NCBI GenBank assembly: GCA_014529385.2
Contig: CM043942.1
Coordinates: 111,818,141-111,882,140, forward strand
Direction: 5' to 3'
From: Adiantum capillus-veneris
Taxonomy: Eukaryota; Streptophyta; Polypodiopsida; Polypodiales; Pteridaceae
Length of the DNA stretch: 64,000 bases
The position numbers and the translations under genes are program-made. The notes beneath the pieces are model-generated. The model was not told where the DNA came from, did no database searches, and worked only from the letters and a program-made list of their open reading frames with translations. Position 1 is the stretch's first letter. The number at the start of each line of letters is the position of its first letter. Positions 21,094 through 31,630 of this stretch are shown piece by piece.

Positions 21094-21550
21094 AAAATAC
21101 ATTGAGCTCACCATAAATAGGAAGTTAAGAACAATTTATCACAAAAAAGACATGAAAGCATAATATAAATGACCGTTTTTAGAAAGAAGAAAAGCCCTCA
21201 TTGTGTGAAAATCTCTCTCTCTCTCTCCACTTCAACCATGGATGGCTTTTTCATGCATGAGAATTGTCTTTTCTTTTACAAGGCATGTACAACAAACTTC
21301 ACCTTCGAGTACAATAAGAACTCTTTCTACCTAAGCTACTTTTTGTACTCTCAACATCCATTACATCACCCCATGTTCCATGTATTTTATTCAACTACAG
21401 ACCCTTTTCCCGCAGAATTCTCTTGTACACTATCTTGAAACTTTCCACTAGTCCTCTGTGCTATCCACAAGAGCTTTTTGCTCATCCCTTCGATAGTGTG
21501 GCCCGACCTGTCTCTCGAATGGACGACCCCTCAGCCCTCTCCAACCTTCC
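21094..21550. repeat. Direct duplicate, copy 1
   Basis: Starts AAAATACATTGAGCTCACC and aligns with 22037-22720 (copy 2, which carries a MITE). It includes a short CT run and no recognised gene. Short frames such as 21169-21438 occur in both copies but match nothing I know. Confidence 0.75.
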
Positions 21551-22036
21551 TTTGGTCATACATTCCACGTACAGGAAACTCTCTCCAATTTTAGGACGTT
21601 CATTAAATGCAACTAAAAACAATTTACTCTTCAATTATAACGGTCGTTATGAAGCTGTGGCAAGAATCTACTTGTAAGTGCACTTTTTGAATGGTTATTC
21701 CAAGTTTACAATTACTTTTACCAAACCTATTTTTTAGAGAGAGAAAGTCGAAATTCTGTTTTTATTAGAAGGCACTCCAAATGACCTCGGAAATTTCCTA
21801 ATGTGGACGACTTCCCACATTCCTAATTGTCACCTTGTTTACTTGTGATGAAAACTTGGGGAACACACAAGTGCATGCACACATTAGCCTCTCTTAATAG
21901 GTCAAACCATACTATAAACCTCTCATGACACTCTTTCAACTCATGATCTCTCTCCCTTTGTCTCTCACAATGACCTTCTTATAGCTCTAATCACCTTTTA
22001 GAACATGTAATTTAGAATTATCATAACCCTTACGCT
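21551..22036. other. Unrecognised sequence between the two duplicates
   Basis: No gene, repeat or element border recognised; AT-rich. Confidence 0.4.
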
Positions 22037-22153
22037 CACAAAATACGTTGAGCTCACCATAAGAAGGAAGTTAAGAACCATTTATCACAAAAAAGACATG
22101 GAAGAAGATTATTAATAACCGTTTTTAGAAAGAAGAAAAGCCCTCATTGTGTG

Positions 22154-22185
<32 letters not shown>

Positions 22186-22720
22186 CACTTCAACCATGAA
22201 TGGCTTTTTCATGCATGAGGATTGTCTTTCCTTTTACAAGGCATGTACAACAAACTTCAACCTTCGAGTACAATAAGAACTCTTTCTACCTAAGCTACCT
22301 TTTGTACTCTCAACATCCATTAATCACCCCATGTTCCATGTATTTTATTCAACTACAGACGAGTGCTCGAAAAAAACTTTTTTCCAAAACTTGGCAAACC
22401 TACATATGTGAAACAACAGAGGTAAATTGACAAAATTTGAAGGTTTTTACACCAAATTACACTAATTTTTTCAACATTTTGTAGGTTTTCTCACCTTCAA
22501 AAATAAAATTTAGAGGTAAATTTCAAAATTTGTACACTAAACCTAGGTTTTTTCGAGCACTGCTACAGACCGTTTTCTTGCAGAATTCTCTTGTACACTA
22601 TCTTGAAACCTTCCACTAGTCCTCTGTGCTACCCACACGAGCGTTTTGCTCTTCCCTTTGATAGTGTGGCCCAACCTGTCTCTCGAATGGACGACCCCAG
22701 CTCAGTCCTCTCCAACCTCC
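22037..22720. repeat. Direct duplicate, copy 2 (with MITE)
   Basis: Aligns with 21094-21550; the extra length is the insertion at 22361-22562 plus one target duplicate. Confidence 0.75.
22361..22562. mobile_element. hAT-like MITE, 202 bp
   Basis: Inverted ends are GAGTGCTCGAAAAAA and ...TTTTTTCGAGCACTG (one mismatch at the first base). The 8-bp target duplication CTACAGAC lies at 22353-22360 and 22563-22570. Copy 1 of the duplicate (around 21390-21405) shows the empty site with one CTACAGAC. It has no coding capacity. The 8-bp duplication and CAGTG-type end indicate the hAT superfamily. Confidence 0.88.
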
Positions 22721-22991
22721 CTGCTGGGAGCAAACACACCTTTCAAACTCCTCTCCTTCTTGGTCTCCTCTTGGCACAATCTGAAAATCTCCGACGGGTA
22801 GCCTCTTGGTGTAGCTCCACACAAAAGGCAGGGACCTTTGTAGCAATTCCCTTGCTTCTCGGCTATCCTCTTTGGCACCATGAAAACCTCTGCCTTGTGG
22901 CCTCCTGCAACTTCCCCCCCCCCCCCCCCCCCCCCCCCTCTCTTGGCCCATTCAACTATACGTCCTCTCACTCCGGTGGTACTTAAATTAA

Positions 22992-23025
<34 letters not shown>

Positions 23026-23526
23026 TTCCTCCAATCAGTGGGCTTCCACTGGCTGCCCTTTCTTTCTGGAAGCTCCCCTTTTGTCTCGCGTACCAAGCCC
23101 CTCCACTACCTTTTTCTGCACTCTCTGTTCCTGCTCATCCACTTCTTTAATTTGACCGCGTTCCCAAGTTGGCGGGGGGTCAACTTGGGAGAGACTAGCC
23201 GGTGGAAGGGGCAGCATGCCATCATGAGAGGTTGAGGGAAGAAGCTGCGAACACGAGAGTAGGACCCGCCGCCCTTCCTTGCCATCCTTTCCATGCCACC
23301 TCTTTAATTGGTGACTTTTGTTTTCAAAACAACCCTTTGATAGAAAATTAAACTTCAGAGCTCCATGATGGGGGTCCTTCCCTAACGGAATTTGGCTCAC
23401 TTCCTTGTTGGAACATGCCGTCAAGCTGGAAATAGATGCCACAGCATCAATGGGAACATGAGCAATCCAGACCTTCCTCACTTTTAACCTGCAAACAAAT
23501 GTCACAATAGTAAGGTAGATTCTATC
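22721..23526. other. Unrecognised region with two long poly-C tracts
   Basis: Runs of about 24 C (22915-22938) and about 33 C (22993-23025) lie close together, so the minus strand carries long poly-G. A minus-strand open frame (23505-23035) is near the PPR fragment and might be its decayed continuation, but I recognise no domain beyond a weak ISSLTACSN match to PPR wording. Confidence 0.5.
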
Positions 23527-23950
23527 TTACCTTATTGCTTTGAGACAATTGAAAGCCTCCTCTATGTGCATCTTATCACTGTGTTTATAGATGAAGGCAG
23601 TCCATGGCACCACATTAAAAAATGTAAGCCCGTCAAATGCCTCTTGCGCTTTAGCTAGAGATGCACACTTAGGATACATGTCGACCAAGGCACTACCCAC
23701 ATGGATATTAGAATCAAATCCTGCTCCACTAACCATGGCATGCAATTTTAAACCCTTACGTGAGCCTCCCATACCCCCACCAGCCTTTAAACCACAAGCA
23801 AAAGTCACCAATTTTTTCAAAATGCTTTAGTGCTTGATTCCACCTTCCATGATCCACATATCGTGCAATCAACGCGTGCCAATACAAGGCATCTTTTTCG
23901 GCAGAATTCACGGAATAGCTACAAGGGTCAAAAACAAAACCACAAATCTC
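23527..23950 (-). pseudogene. PPR protein gene fragment, copy 1
   Basis: Minus-strand pieces of a pentatricopeptide-repeat protein, the organelle RNA-binding family of plants: KDALYWHALIARYVDHGRWNQALKHFEK, then after a one-base frame change LKKLVTFACGLKAGGG, then LKLHAMVSGAGFDSNIHVGSALVDMYPKCASLAKAQEAFDGLTFFNVVPWTAFI. The spacing fits two to three P/L/S-type motifs. The frameshift near 23815 and the absence of a full array show it is a fragment. It lies immediately downstream, on the same strand, of a Gypsy pol fragment, and the pair recurs at 56090-57390. Confidence 0.75.
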
Positions 23951-24070
23951 AGACTTTAGGAGTAGAGTGACAAGCTAACTAGAGAAAAAAGTCTCTTGAT
24001 TCTTACATAAGATCCCATTGAGTATAAGCACGCAATATCACTCCTTCATCTTATTCTCTATACACTCTAC

Positions 24071-24313
24071 CTAAGCTTCAAGCACAAGCCTGGAAGGGGG
24101 AAAGGCCATGAAATTAGCTTTGCGTTTGGTATTCATCACCACTTGAATGTCTTGGATAAATCTCAATGCCTCGATCTTTTTAGGTATTGTAAACCACCTA
24201 TTTGAATAGGGTGCACATGATGGCTCTAGAATCCTCATTTTGATATTTTCATTAAGAAAATCAATCAACTTTGGAAGATGAGCCTTGGAAGTAGTATAGG
24301 TCGCAAAATACAA
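24071..24313 (-). pseudogene. Old Gypsy reverse-transcriptase fragment, copy 1
   Basis: KAHLPKLIDFLNENIKMRILEPSCAPYSNRWFTIPKKIEALRFIQDIQ matches the start of the reverse transcriptase in the Gypsy array (KAHLPKLVELRND-stop-IKM-ILEPSCAPYSNRWFTSPKKNGSLRFIQDMQ). It is a related but older copy. It lacks the stop codon shared by both array copies at this site, so that stop is a derived change. Confidence 0.8.
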
Positions 24314-24637
24314 GGCATGTCCAAAACAGGGTTAATAACAATTGGTGCTATAACATGTGGATCTCCACATCCAATCTCACCTCATTGGAAATCAAAATGC
24401 TTTGTGTGTAGTGTTGCATATCTTGTATCTCCTCTTATACTAATAAAACATCGTCATCTTTAATCTTGAATTCTTGAAGTACATCTCTAGTAAAATTGTG
24501 CCCTATCTTCTTTGGATCCCTAAGAGTAGGCTGCTGCAAAGCCTTCTTCATAATCTCCACACTTTTCTTTGGTAAATGCAAGTCTAACCTTATAGGCTAA
24601 TATAGAGGTGTTTCTATACCTCTCACCTTATAGGATA

Positions 24638-24950
24638 CTAGTTTGCATTCATTCTCGTATGAACACTACATTGAACAACAACTTCCAGTTCTGCCAATGT
24701 ATCCACAAAGGAGACTTCTTCAAAAACTTCTGAGACAACTCCATCCGGATACAACACTTCATACCTCGACAATCTCTTTGAACATTGCACGCATACTACT
24801 CTTTTAATTTTAATATTGAACAACAAAATCCAAATTCTGCCAATTAATGTATCCACAAAGAAGACTTCCTTAAAAACTGAGAAAACGACTCCATCTAAAT
24901 CTAGCACTTCGTACTCCAGAAAACTCTTTCAGCATTGTACACATACTACT
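24638..24950 (-). pseudogene. Old Gypsy pre-RT region with internal tandem duplication, copy 1
   Basis: The protein contains two similar blocks ending in VFEEVSFVDTLAELE / VFKEVFFVDTL, each like CEQVSFVDTMGELD in the array copies. At DNA level a unit of about 155 bp is repeated in tandem (about 24672-24825 and 24826-24960). It lies between the protease and polymerase regions in these elements. Confidence 0.65.
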
Positions 24951-24960
24951 TTTTTTATTT

Positions 24961-25421
24961 CTACATAATTCATTAAATTTCCTACAAGGTACCATTTTTT
25001 TTAAAGTTCATCTTACTGAGCATATTATCTAGAGCCCCATGACGTAGAAAGGTTCTTTTGGGATGTGAGCCTCAAACGATGTCCGCTTGAGAGTGTTGGA
25101 GTTGAAGGAGAGGCATTCATAAGGGACGTAAAGGTTCTCAATATGGATTACCCTATTGGATGAGAATGAAAATAAACCCCTCTTGTATCAGCTGCATATA
25201 TTCAAGAAAATTTGGGAAGCTTATTGTGGAACCGTTTATTTTGAAAGAATGTGGGAAGCTTATTATGGGTCCATCCCATTGGAAAGAAGAATACTCTTGG
25301 ACTTTAGATATGTTTTCCACACGGATCACTACTAGTCACACAGAGCTCTGAACGAGTGTCTCATGAGACGGGTTTTAAAGGGTTCTCAACTTTTTATAAT
25401 CTTATTATAGGATTAGTGAGA
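24961..25421. other. Rest of dispersed block, copy 1
   Basis: Non-coding as far as I can see; aligns with about 57390-57855. A plus-strand frame at 25160-25351 is conserved in copy 2 (57590-57800) but is not recognised. Confidence 0.45.
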
Positions 25422-25941
25422 CACTACAAGAGGTCACTTGAATTCTGGCGCCACATTATCGGTGTCACTGGCGGGCGTCGGTATATGTGTGTGTATTTAT
25501 GGACGTAGCTAAGTTTTTTTTAAAAAATTCATTTTCAAAATTTTCGACGCCTATTCGGGCACGTCCTCCAACGGCAGCGCAAATGCGCATTCCGACACCC
25601 CTTCTGATGACTATACCGACGTCTGTATCGATAGCTGTACCATCGGTACCGGCAAAAATCGACCGCGGGCTTTCTTTGCGCATTTCTCTTAGTTCTTACG
25701 CCACATCTCAAGCTCTCCTCTTCACCATCTCTTATAGATCTGCTGCGATACACGCCGTCGGAGGTGCTAATCTTTCTTGTGGGTTAGTGCATAACACTAA
25801 GGTAAGATTATTTTCATGTTTACTTGTAGATTTAGGGTTTAGGGTTTAACTTTGTGTTTGTGTGCCTACATGAGGTTAAGTTAGGGTAAGCTACGTTTGA
25901 CAATGCAGCAAGCTATAGAGCTTATCCACAGTGCATATTAA
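25422..25941 (+). other. CACTA-2 left end and 5' region
   Basis: TIR, then GC-rich sequence with CGACG/CGTCGG-type motifs (25470-25630) that may be subterminal binding sites. A short TTTAGGGTTTAGGGTTTA tract lies near 25833-25850. No gene recognised. Confidence 0.5.
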
Positions 25942-26027
25942 GAACAACACAATGGCAATCCGTTCGTCAATACATAAAGCTTACCCACAACACATATGCA
26001 TTGTGGGCAAGCTCTATGGCTTTCCAT
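25942..26027. repeat. Foldback unit 1, left part
   Basis: Left two thirds of a roughly 117-bp near-palindrome (AACAACACAATGGC...). The rest is at 52364-52394 on the other side of the Gypsy array. Joined, it matches units at 52430, 52601 and 52772. Confidence 0.85.
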
Positions 26028-28174
26028 TGTCGTGCTGTAGCACATATATACTGGGAACAGGCATTAAACGATTTATCTTGTGACTTTTTGACGCATGAGT
26101 ATACTTCATATAATACTCATATGCATAAATAAAAGCTTTCTACCATACCTTAGTATTACCTTTGAAGTAATATAAATGTACATTACTATTAGGAACTACT
26201 GCAAGCAAGTATCAATGATTGTGCCTTTTTTGTCTGGGGGAAAAGCATTTGTATATTTCTTCTAATATCTCAGCTATACCCTACCATATATAAATTATTT
26301 TCTTCTTTTCACATTTATTTAATTATATAACCCTTCAATAATGCATACCTTCTTGGATACATACAAGAGGGAAGGGCCTACGACAAGACTTTATGAAAAG
26401 GAAGATCCAAAGCTTCTTGGAGCATCCCAATTTGAAAATCCCGAACTAAGGGCGTGGATAAAAGGCCAAAACCAAGTCAAGCTCTTTTAGTAGGACAATT
26501 TTGCCTTTTGAAGCATGTCAATCCGAGTTACAGGTCAAAAGTTACAGGGAAAAGAGTGAAAAAGCCTCTCACAACTACACTGCAAGAAGAGATGGTAAAC
26601 AGGTGAATCAAGTGAAAAGAGGTAATCTTGGTCTTTTTCCATAAAATAATATATTTGGAGGATAAAAGACAAAAGCATGTGAATGTGACACCTCAAAGAT
26701 GCCTTGAAGGACAAGACACACAAGTTGGGACCCCCTACTGGAGCCACACAGAAGATGCCTAGGTGGAGCCCACATACATCATTCACCCACATGGAGCCTC
26801 AACGACAAAAATTGTTGAATTTCATGATATTTTGAGTCCTAAATTGCCCATTTAAAGAAATATCCAAAGAACATTTGATTTGGAATAACTATTTAGCTTA
26901 ATAAAGTGATTATGTAAAACATGGCAACCTTCTCTTCATTGGGGCAAGTTGTGAGTAAGTGAGAATAGCTCAATTCCATTGTGACACACTCATCTTAGTG
27001 CCACACTTTCTCTTGAAGAAAGGCTGAAGTCTTGCCTCATCTTCTCTCTCCATTAAGGTGGTGGCGATTGCTCTCATGTAAGATATATGTTGTTGGTTTT
27101 TCTTTCATTTGCATGTCTAGTCCAATACTTGTCTTTAACTCCTTCTCTATCTCTCATTATTTATCTTTAATACCACCACCACACTTAGATCTATCTCTAA
27201 TTCTATCTTTACTCCTCCTTTCATCTCTCTTGTTGTGTCCTAATTGTTTCATTGGAAGGTATTCACGCAGCAATCTTGTCAATGTAACGGGCACAACCTT
27301 CTTGTGGGAAACAATTATGTGCACAAGGTTAGTAACCATATCTTCATCTTTCACAAGCACCTCTCTCTCTTAAGGTTCTCATTCTCTTTCACAAACTCTA
27401 GAATCTCCTTGCTACAGGTACTTCTCTCCCCGCAGTATCCTTATTGCTTAAGGGAAACAATAGGGCTTGGGAGAGAAACTCTCTTCTTCTTCTCCTTTCA
27501 CTTCTTTCACACCTTTATCTTTGAACATACTAAGTATATCATCAATGAATAACCATAATCCACATAGAGGCGATTTCTTTCATTTCCATTATGTGCAATC
27601 TATTAGGGTCAACATTTGGATTAGTCGAAAGATTCACTTTCAGCAACGTATATTGTTTCTATTTGGTCCTGAAAGGCTCAACGAAATACTTCTCTCACCA
27701 GATCCCATCATACTACCTATTATTGACTATAACTTCTTTTTTGATGTGAATGTGGTTATTTTATTATGAATAAAGAGGATTTGTACTCACAACTAATCCC
27801 CATAGCTAGACAAAACATATACATTATAGTAAGCACAAACAACAGTTCCAAAGAGCAATCCGTAGCTTATTTGGACAACAAAGATTAAATATCATTAACT
27901 CATCCATTAACCCTTTTATCCTACCCATGATATGATATGATCGTAATCTTGATGTTTTCATTTTTGTTTTGTTCTGACTATCTTTCATGAGTTCTCTGCG
28001 TCACATGTGTGTTTGTAAGGAAAAGTGACCGGCTTCTTTGGCTACATTTCTTCTTTAGCTCTAGAAGCTATGTTATCTACATCTTAGCTCTTTCTCATAA
28101 CCCTTGAGCTTCCTCACAAACTCTCACAGCAAGAGGCCAGGTGCCTTCCTGGCAAGACCGCCTACTTCTTGACA
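26028..28174 (+). repeat. LTR 1 of the Gypsy array, TATA region deleted
   Basis: 2147 bp, TGTCGTGCTG...CTTGACA. It lacks 21 bp present in LTRs 2 and 3, between ATGGC and AACC at about 26925, which removes the TATAAAAA box. It also differs from both other LTRs at several further sites (for example near 26190, 26882 and 27838), so LTRs 2 and 3 are the closer pair. Short frames inside it are not genes. Confidence 0.9.
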
Positions 28175-28180
28175 TATTTT

Positions 28181-28198
28181 TGGTGAACCCGACTCGAA
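28181..28198 (+). other. Primer-binding site, body C
   Basis: TGGTGAACCCGACTCGAA begins six bases after LTR 1; body D has the same site with one change at 44215. The cognate tRNA is not assigned here. Confidence 0.7.
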
Positions 28199-28227
28199 AC
28201 TGCCATGTTGAGAGTTTGTGCGTAACC

Positions 28228-29660
28228 ATGGGTGATCATGTTGAGCAAGAGGGTATGCATTTTGACCCAGCAACAATGCAAATGTTTCACACATTTGCAA
28301 TGTTCATGCAACAACAACATGCTTCTGAAAGAAGGGAGATTTCAGCAACGAAGGCCATACAAGTGGTCGTCAACAAAATGGATCAGTTCAATGGCAAAGA
28401 TGTAACCAAGTACTTATGCGAGTATGTGAAAGAGATGGAGCTGCATCGCGTGTCAGAAGGTGAGATGATTCAAAGCTTTGAGCTCGTTGTTGCTCCAGAA
28501 ATTAGGGAGCATGTTAGGGCAATTAAAGATGGGCATGGGAGAAATTGGGAAGAACTCAAAGTAGCTTTAAAGGAGGAATATTTCATGGAGGACTCTGAGA
28601 GAGTAACCAAAAGGACATTCTTAGAATGGGTAGTCAAGCCAAAGCAAGGATTATCAATAACAGAGCTACCTAGGGAATTTGAGCGACGCTATGCACAACT
28701 CACAAGGACAGAAAGGGCCACACTAGATGAAGAGAAGACAGATCTTTTGTTACAAGCTGCAGGTAAAGAGTTTCAGGAAAATTTGGAGCTTCTTTTTGAA
28801 GATAAAGATGCTGAGTAAGGACTAAATACCGACTGGAATGAAGTTGAAGGTGCTGTCTCGTTGCTTGCCAAATGACAAAGAAGAAGGGACAAGATGGTAG
28901 TAAACACTACAATTCCTTCAACCTCAACTTCCGACAAAATGGTAAAGCCTACTTTTATCGCTCCTAAGTTTGATGAGTCCATGCTAGATGAGCTTGTGAA
29001 GGAAATGCATGACTTGAAGGTGAAGCTTGCAAAGATTGAAGAAAAAGGCCAACCATCAGGGCCACTTCCTAGGCAAAGACAACAACCCAAAGAAGGGTTT
29101 GTTAATAGATGTATTTGGTGTGATAGTACAGACCATGTAAGAAGGGATTGTGATGATTTTAGTGATGCTTTGTCAAAAGATGTTGTCTTTTTTAAGGATG
29201 GTAAAATCCACTTAAGAGAGAAAGGTCTACCCTTGAGAACTAACTTTGGGAAGGGGGGAATGCAAACCTTAGTTGAAGATATGGCAACTAACCATGCCAG
29301 CTCTTCAGTTGAGGCAGCTACTTATGGAGTAAAAATTGAGCACCTTAATGATGAAGAGGCGAGTGACCATCATGATCAAATTTGGCGAAATGTCATGCAA
29401 TTAGCTAAAAAGGGAAGGCTTACAAAAGAGATTCTACATGAAGCAGGTGATTGCATACATCTAGAAACAGGATGGAATGATCCAATGGACTCATTGTCAG
29501 TGCATGCCTACATTACAAAATGCCAACAAAATGAGGCGATTGTAGAAGAGAAGCGCAAACGTGAGAATGCTGATGAAGGACCATCAAAAAGAGCTTCCAG
29601 AAGTGGGGAAGAAGCGACTCAATGCCTTCTCAAACACCCTCAACACAAGGAGCGTCTCCA
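28228..29660 (+). pseudogene. Gypsy body C gag
   Basis: MGDHVEQEGMHFDPATMQMFHTFAMFMQQQHASERREIS... with the conserved FNGKDVTKYL-EYVKEMELHRVSEGEMIQ and LKEEYFMEDSERVTKRTFLEWV blocks. A CCHC knuckle CIWCDSTDHVRRDC lies at about 29110-29150. Compared with body D it has a TAA at 28816 (CAA in D), a TGA at 28873 (CGA in D), and a lost G near 29608 causing a frameshift. Two of these look like C-to-T changes. Confidence 0.85.
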
Positions 29661-30167
29661 CTTGAAGTACTTATGGAGGAGTCTACAACAGGAAAGAAGA
29701 AAGAGCCAACAAAAGGTAAGACAAAAGGCCCAACTTATAAACTACAATCTGATATTGAGGTTGCTATAGATTTAAAGAAAGTCTTGGAGGAAAGGATCTT
29801 GAATAGCAAGATTGAGTTTAGTCTGGGAGAAGTTCTTGGCATTGCAAAGCGTGAATTCCATGAGGAGATCATCGACATAATCAAGAGGAAGAGGCAAACC
29901 CTTGCTGAAGTTTCTCGTCCACAGGTTGAAGGGGAAACCTCGAAGACACAAGGGATGCAGTTGCAAAATAAGGAGGATGATGGAGCTGTGGTAGGATACT
30001 ACCAATCTGGTGGGAGAGTGAAGCAAGTGCATTTCTCAAATGATGATGAAGAAGTTGAAGATATTCCTAGGAGTTACTATTCACGAAGTCATTGGGCAAG
30101 GGCTACTATAGAAACTTTGGTCAAGGTAGGTGATTTTGAAGAGCCATTTGTTGCCTTGATTGACCAT
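29661..30167 (+). pseudogene. Gypsy body C, gag-protease linker up to CACTA-1
   Basis: SDIEVAIDLKKVLEERILNSKIEFSLGEVLGIAKREFHEEIIDIIKRKRQTLAEV... then TLVKVGDFEEPFVALID, where the sequence is cut by CACTA-1 after the codons for Asp-His of the protease motif. The aspartic protease motif of this family reads ID-H-G-S (completed after 38024). Confidence 0.8.
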
Positions 30168-30300
30168 CACTACAAGAGGCTATTCATATTAGCGACGCTC
30201 ACACAGCGACGCTCAAAAAAAATAAATCCCGGCGTCGCTATGAGCGTCGCAAATTTACAAGTAAATTTGCGACGCTCATAGCGACGCCGACTGGGCTAAA
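30168..30300. repeat. CACTA-1 left subterminal region with perfect palindrome
   Basis: Copies of AGCGACGCTC follow the TIR. Positions 30231-30257 and 30262-30288 are perfect inverted complements (27 bp each) around four bases. The arms contain GGCGTCGCTATGAGCGTCGC. Confidence 0.9.
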
Positions 30301-30418
30301 AAAATAACAGAGAGTGCCCAAAAACTCAGATCTCAGATCTGAGTTTTTTGGCGCCCTCAAGCAAGGAGCAGGTAACGCTCTCCCTCTCTCTCTCTCTCTC
30401 TCTGTCTCTCTTTCTTCT

Positions 30419-30474
<56 letters not shown>

Positions 30475-30592
30475 AGAGGAAGGAGAGCCAGGTATGCTCC
30501 TTCCCTCTCCTCACTCTCATGTTTCCTTCCCCTTTTTCTCTCTCCCTCTCTTTCTCTCTCTCACACACACACACAGACACACACATAGTGTT

Positions 30593-30658
<66 letters not shown>

Positions 30659-31280
30659 AACATAAACAAAAACGCACACACACATACATAAACAAAGAAT
30701 TCACACACACATTGAGAGAGGAAAAGAGAGATAGAGCATGCATAAACAAAAAACGTACACATTGAGAGAGGAAAAGAGAGAGAGAACATGCATAAACAAA
30801 AAACGCACACATTGAGAGAGGAAAAGAGAGAGAAAACATGCATAAACAAAAAAACGCACACACATTGAGAGAGAAAGAGAGAGAAACTAATTTAACATCG
30901 TAGGAAACTAATTAAAATTAACAGACCTAAAGATCTAGCCGACGAGGAGTTGAACTCAAGACCTATTATTCAAGAGGGAAATGGCATAACCAATCTATCA
31001 TACTTGGCATGGGTGATAGAAAGGTTATACCATTTATCTCTTTTTATTGGCACACACATCCACACACGCGCACACACACAAGAAGAAGAGAGTTATAACG
31101 TCGTAGGAAACTATCCCAAAAGACGTTAAAGATTAGGTTAGATGTAGACTTATGTTAAATTAGATTTAGGTTTATTTAAGTTAAATTAGATTAGATTTAG
31201 GTTTATTTTTAATTAGATTTACGTTTATTTACGCTAGATTTAGATTTACGTTATATTAGATTAGAATTAGGTCTCGATCC
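30301..31280. repeat. CACTA-1 low-complexity tract
   Basis: Contains CT (about 30384-30410), CA/GT (about 30421-30470) and GA (about 30597-30654) microsatellites. A minisatellite of about 50 bp follows (CATAAACAAAAAACGCACAC + TTGAGAGAGGAAAAGAGAG, four units, about 30680-30890). From about 31130 there are TTAGATTTAGGTTTA-like repeats. Frames across these tracts are simple-sequence artefacts. Confidence 0.85.
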
Positions 31281-31630
31281 ATAGACTGCGATGCCTGCAT
31301 GAAGCGGGTGAAGAAAGCCCTCAATGGAATATAGGGTATTGCTGCCTTCACTCATGGTGGGCTCCGTCGATCCAAAAGTACTGGTGAAATGTCTTCAGAA
31401 GATAGGGAAGAAGGTGGATCTTCAGGGCGGCAAGAGTCACTACATCCCCGACACAATGACCATCTAGACAACCTCTAGTCATTCAACAGTAACTTCAAAG
31501 TTAGTAACAAGAGCAAGAACGTTCTAAAGGGCCAATTGCTGTCGTCAGATGTGGATGGAGATGAGGTAGCGTCACCGCCGGAAGTTAACTCTCACATCTT
31601 TAGTGATGAGAATGCCAACTCTTGCCGAGT
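31281..31630 (+). pseudogene. Captured HIPP-like heavy-metal-domain gene fragment
   Basis: IDCDACMKRVKKALNGI (31281-31331) is the metal-binding CxxC start of an HMA domain. After a stop and a frame change GSVDPKVLVKCLQKIGKKVDLQGGKSHYIPD follows (about 31358-31455), the typical end of the domain in heavy-metal-associated isoprenylated plant proteins. A Lys/Ser and acidic stretch (SNKSKNVLKGQLLSSDVDGDEV) comes next, as in linkers of those proteins. It is on the plus strand inside CACTA-1, upstream of TNP2, not in frame with it. It is a gene piece carried by the transposon, not a functional gene. Confidence 0.7.

Larger units (their letters stand above)
23590..25421 (-). repeat. Dispersed block, copy 1 (PPR fragment plus old Gypsy pol)
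   Basis: Aligns in the same orientation with about 56130-57870. Copy 1 has an extra segment at about 23855-24000 containing an additional PPR motif. CACTA-2 starts exactly at its right limit (25422); copy 2 continues past the matching point. Confidence 0.8.

Noticed and set aside
23035-23505. A 156-codon minus-strand gene
   Set aside because: No domain is recognised, it abuts poly-C tracts, and its only hint is a weak PPR-like phrase. It was left as unassigned sequence.
25825-25860. TTTAGGGTTTAGGGTTTA and the TTAGG tract at 52900-53740 as telomere remnants
   Set aside because: The first has only two to three units. The second is a long-period minisatellite within a CACTA element, and its strings are mostly not plant TTTAGGG.
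26535-28017. Small frames repeated three times (26.5-28.0, 42.5-44.0 and 50.7-52.2 kb)
   Set aside because: They repeat because they lie in the three LTRs; they vary by frameshifts between copies and match no protein.
30314-30863. Several overlapping open frames of 100-125 codons on both strands
   Set aside because: They are translations of CT, CA and GA microsatellites (poly Leu-Ser, Thr-His, Arg-Glu) inside CACTA-1; no protein family resembles them.
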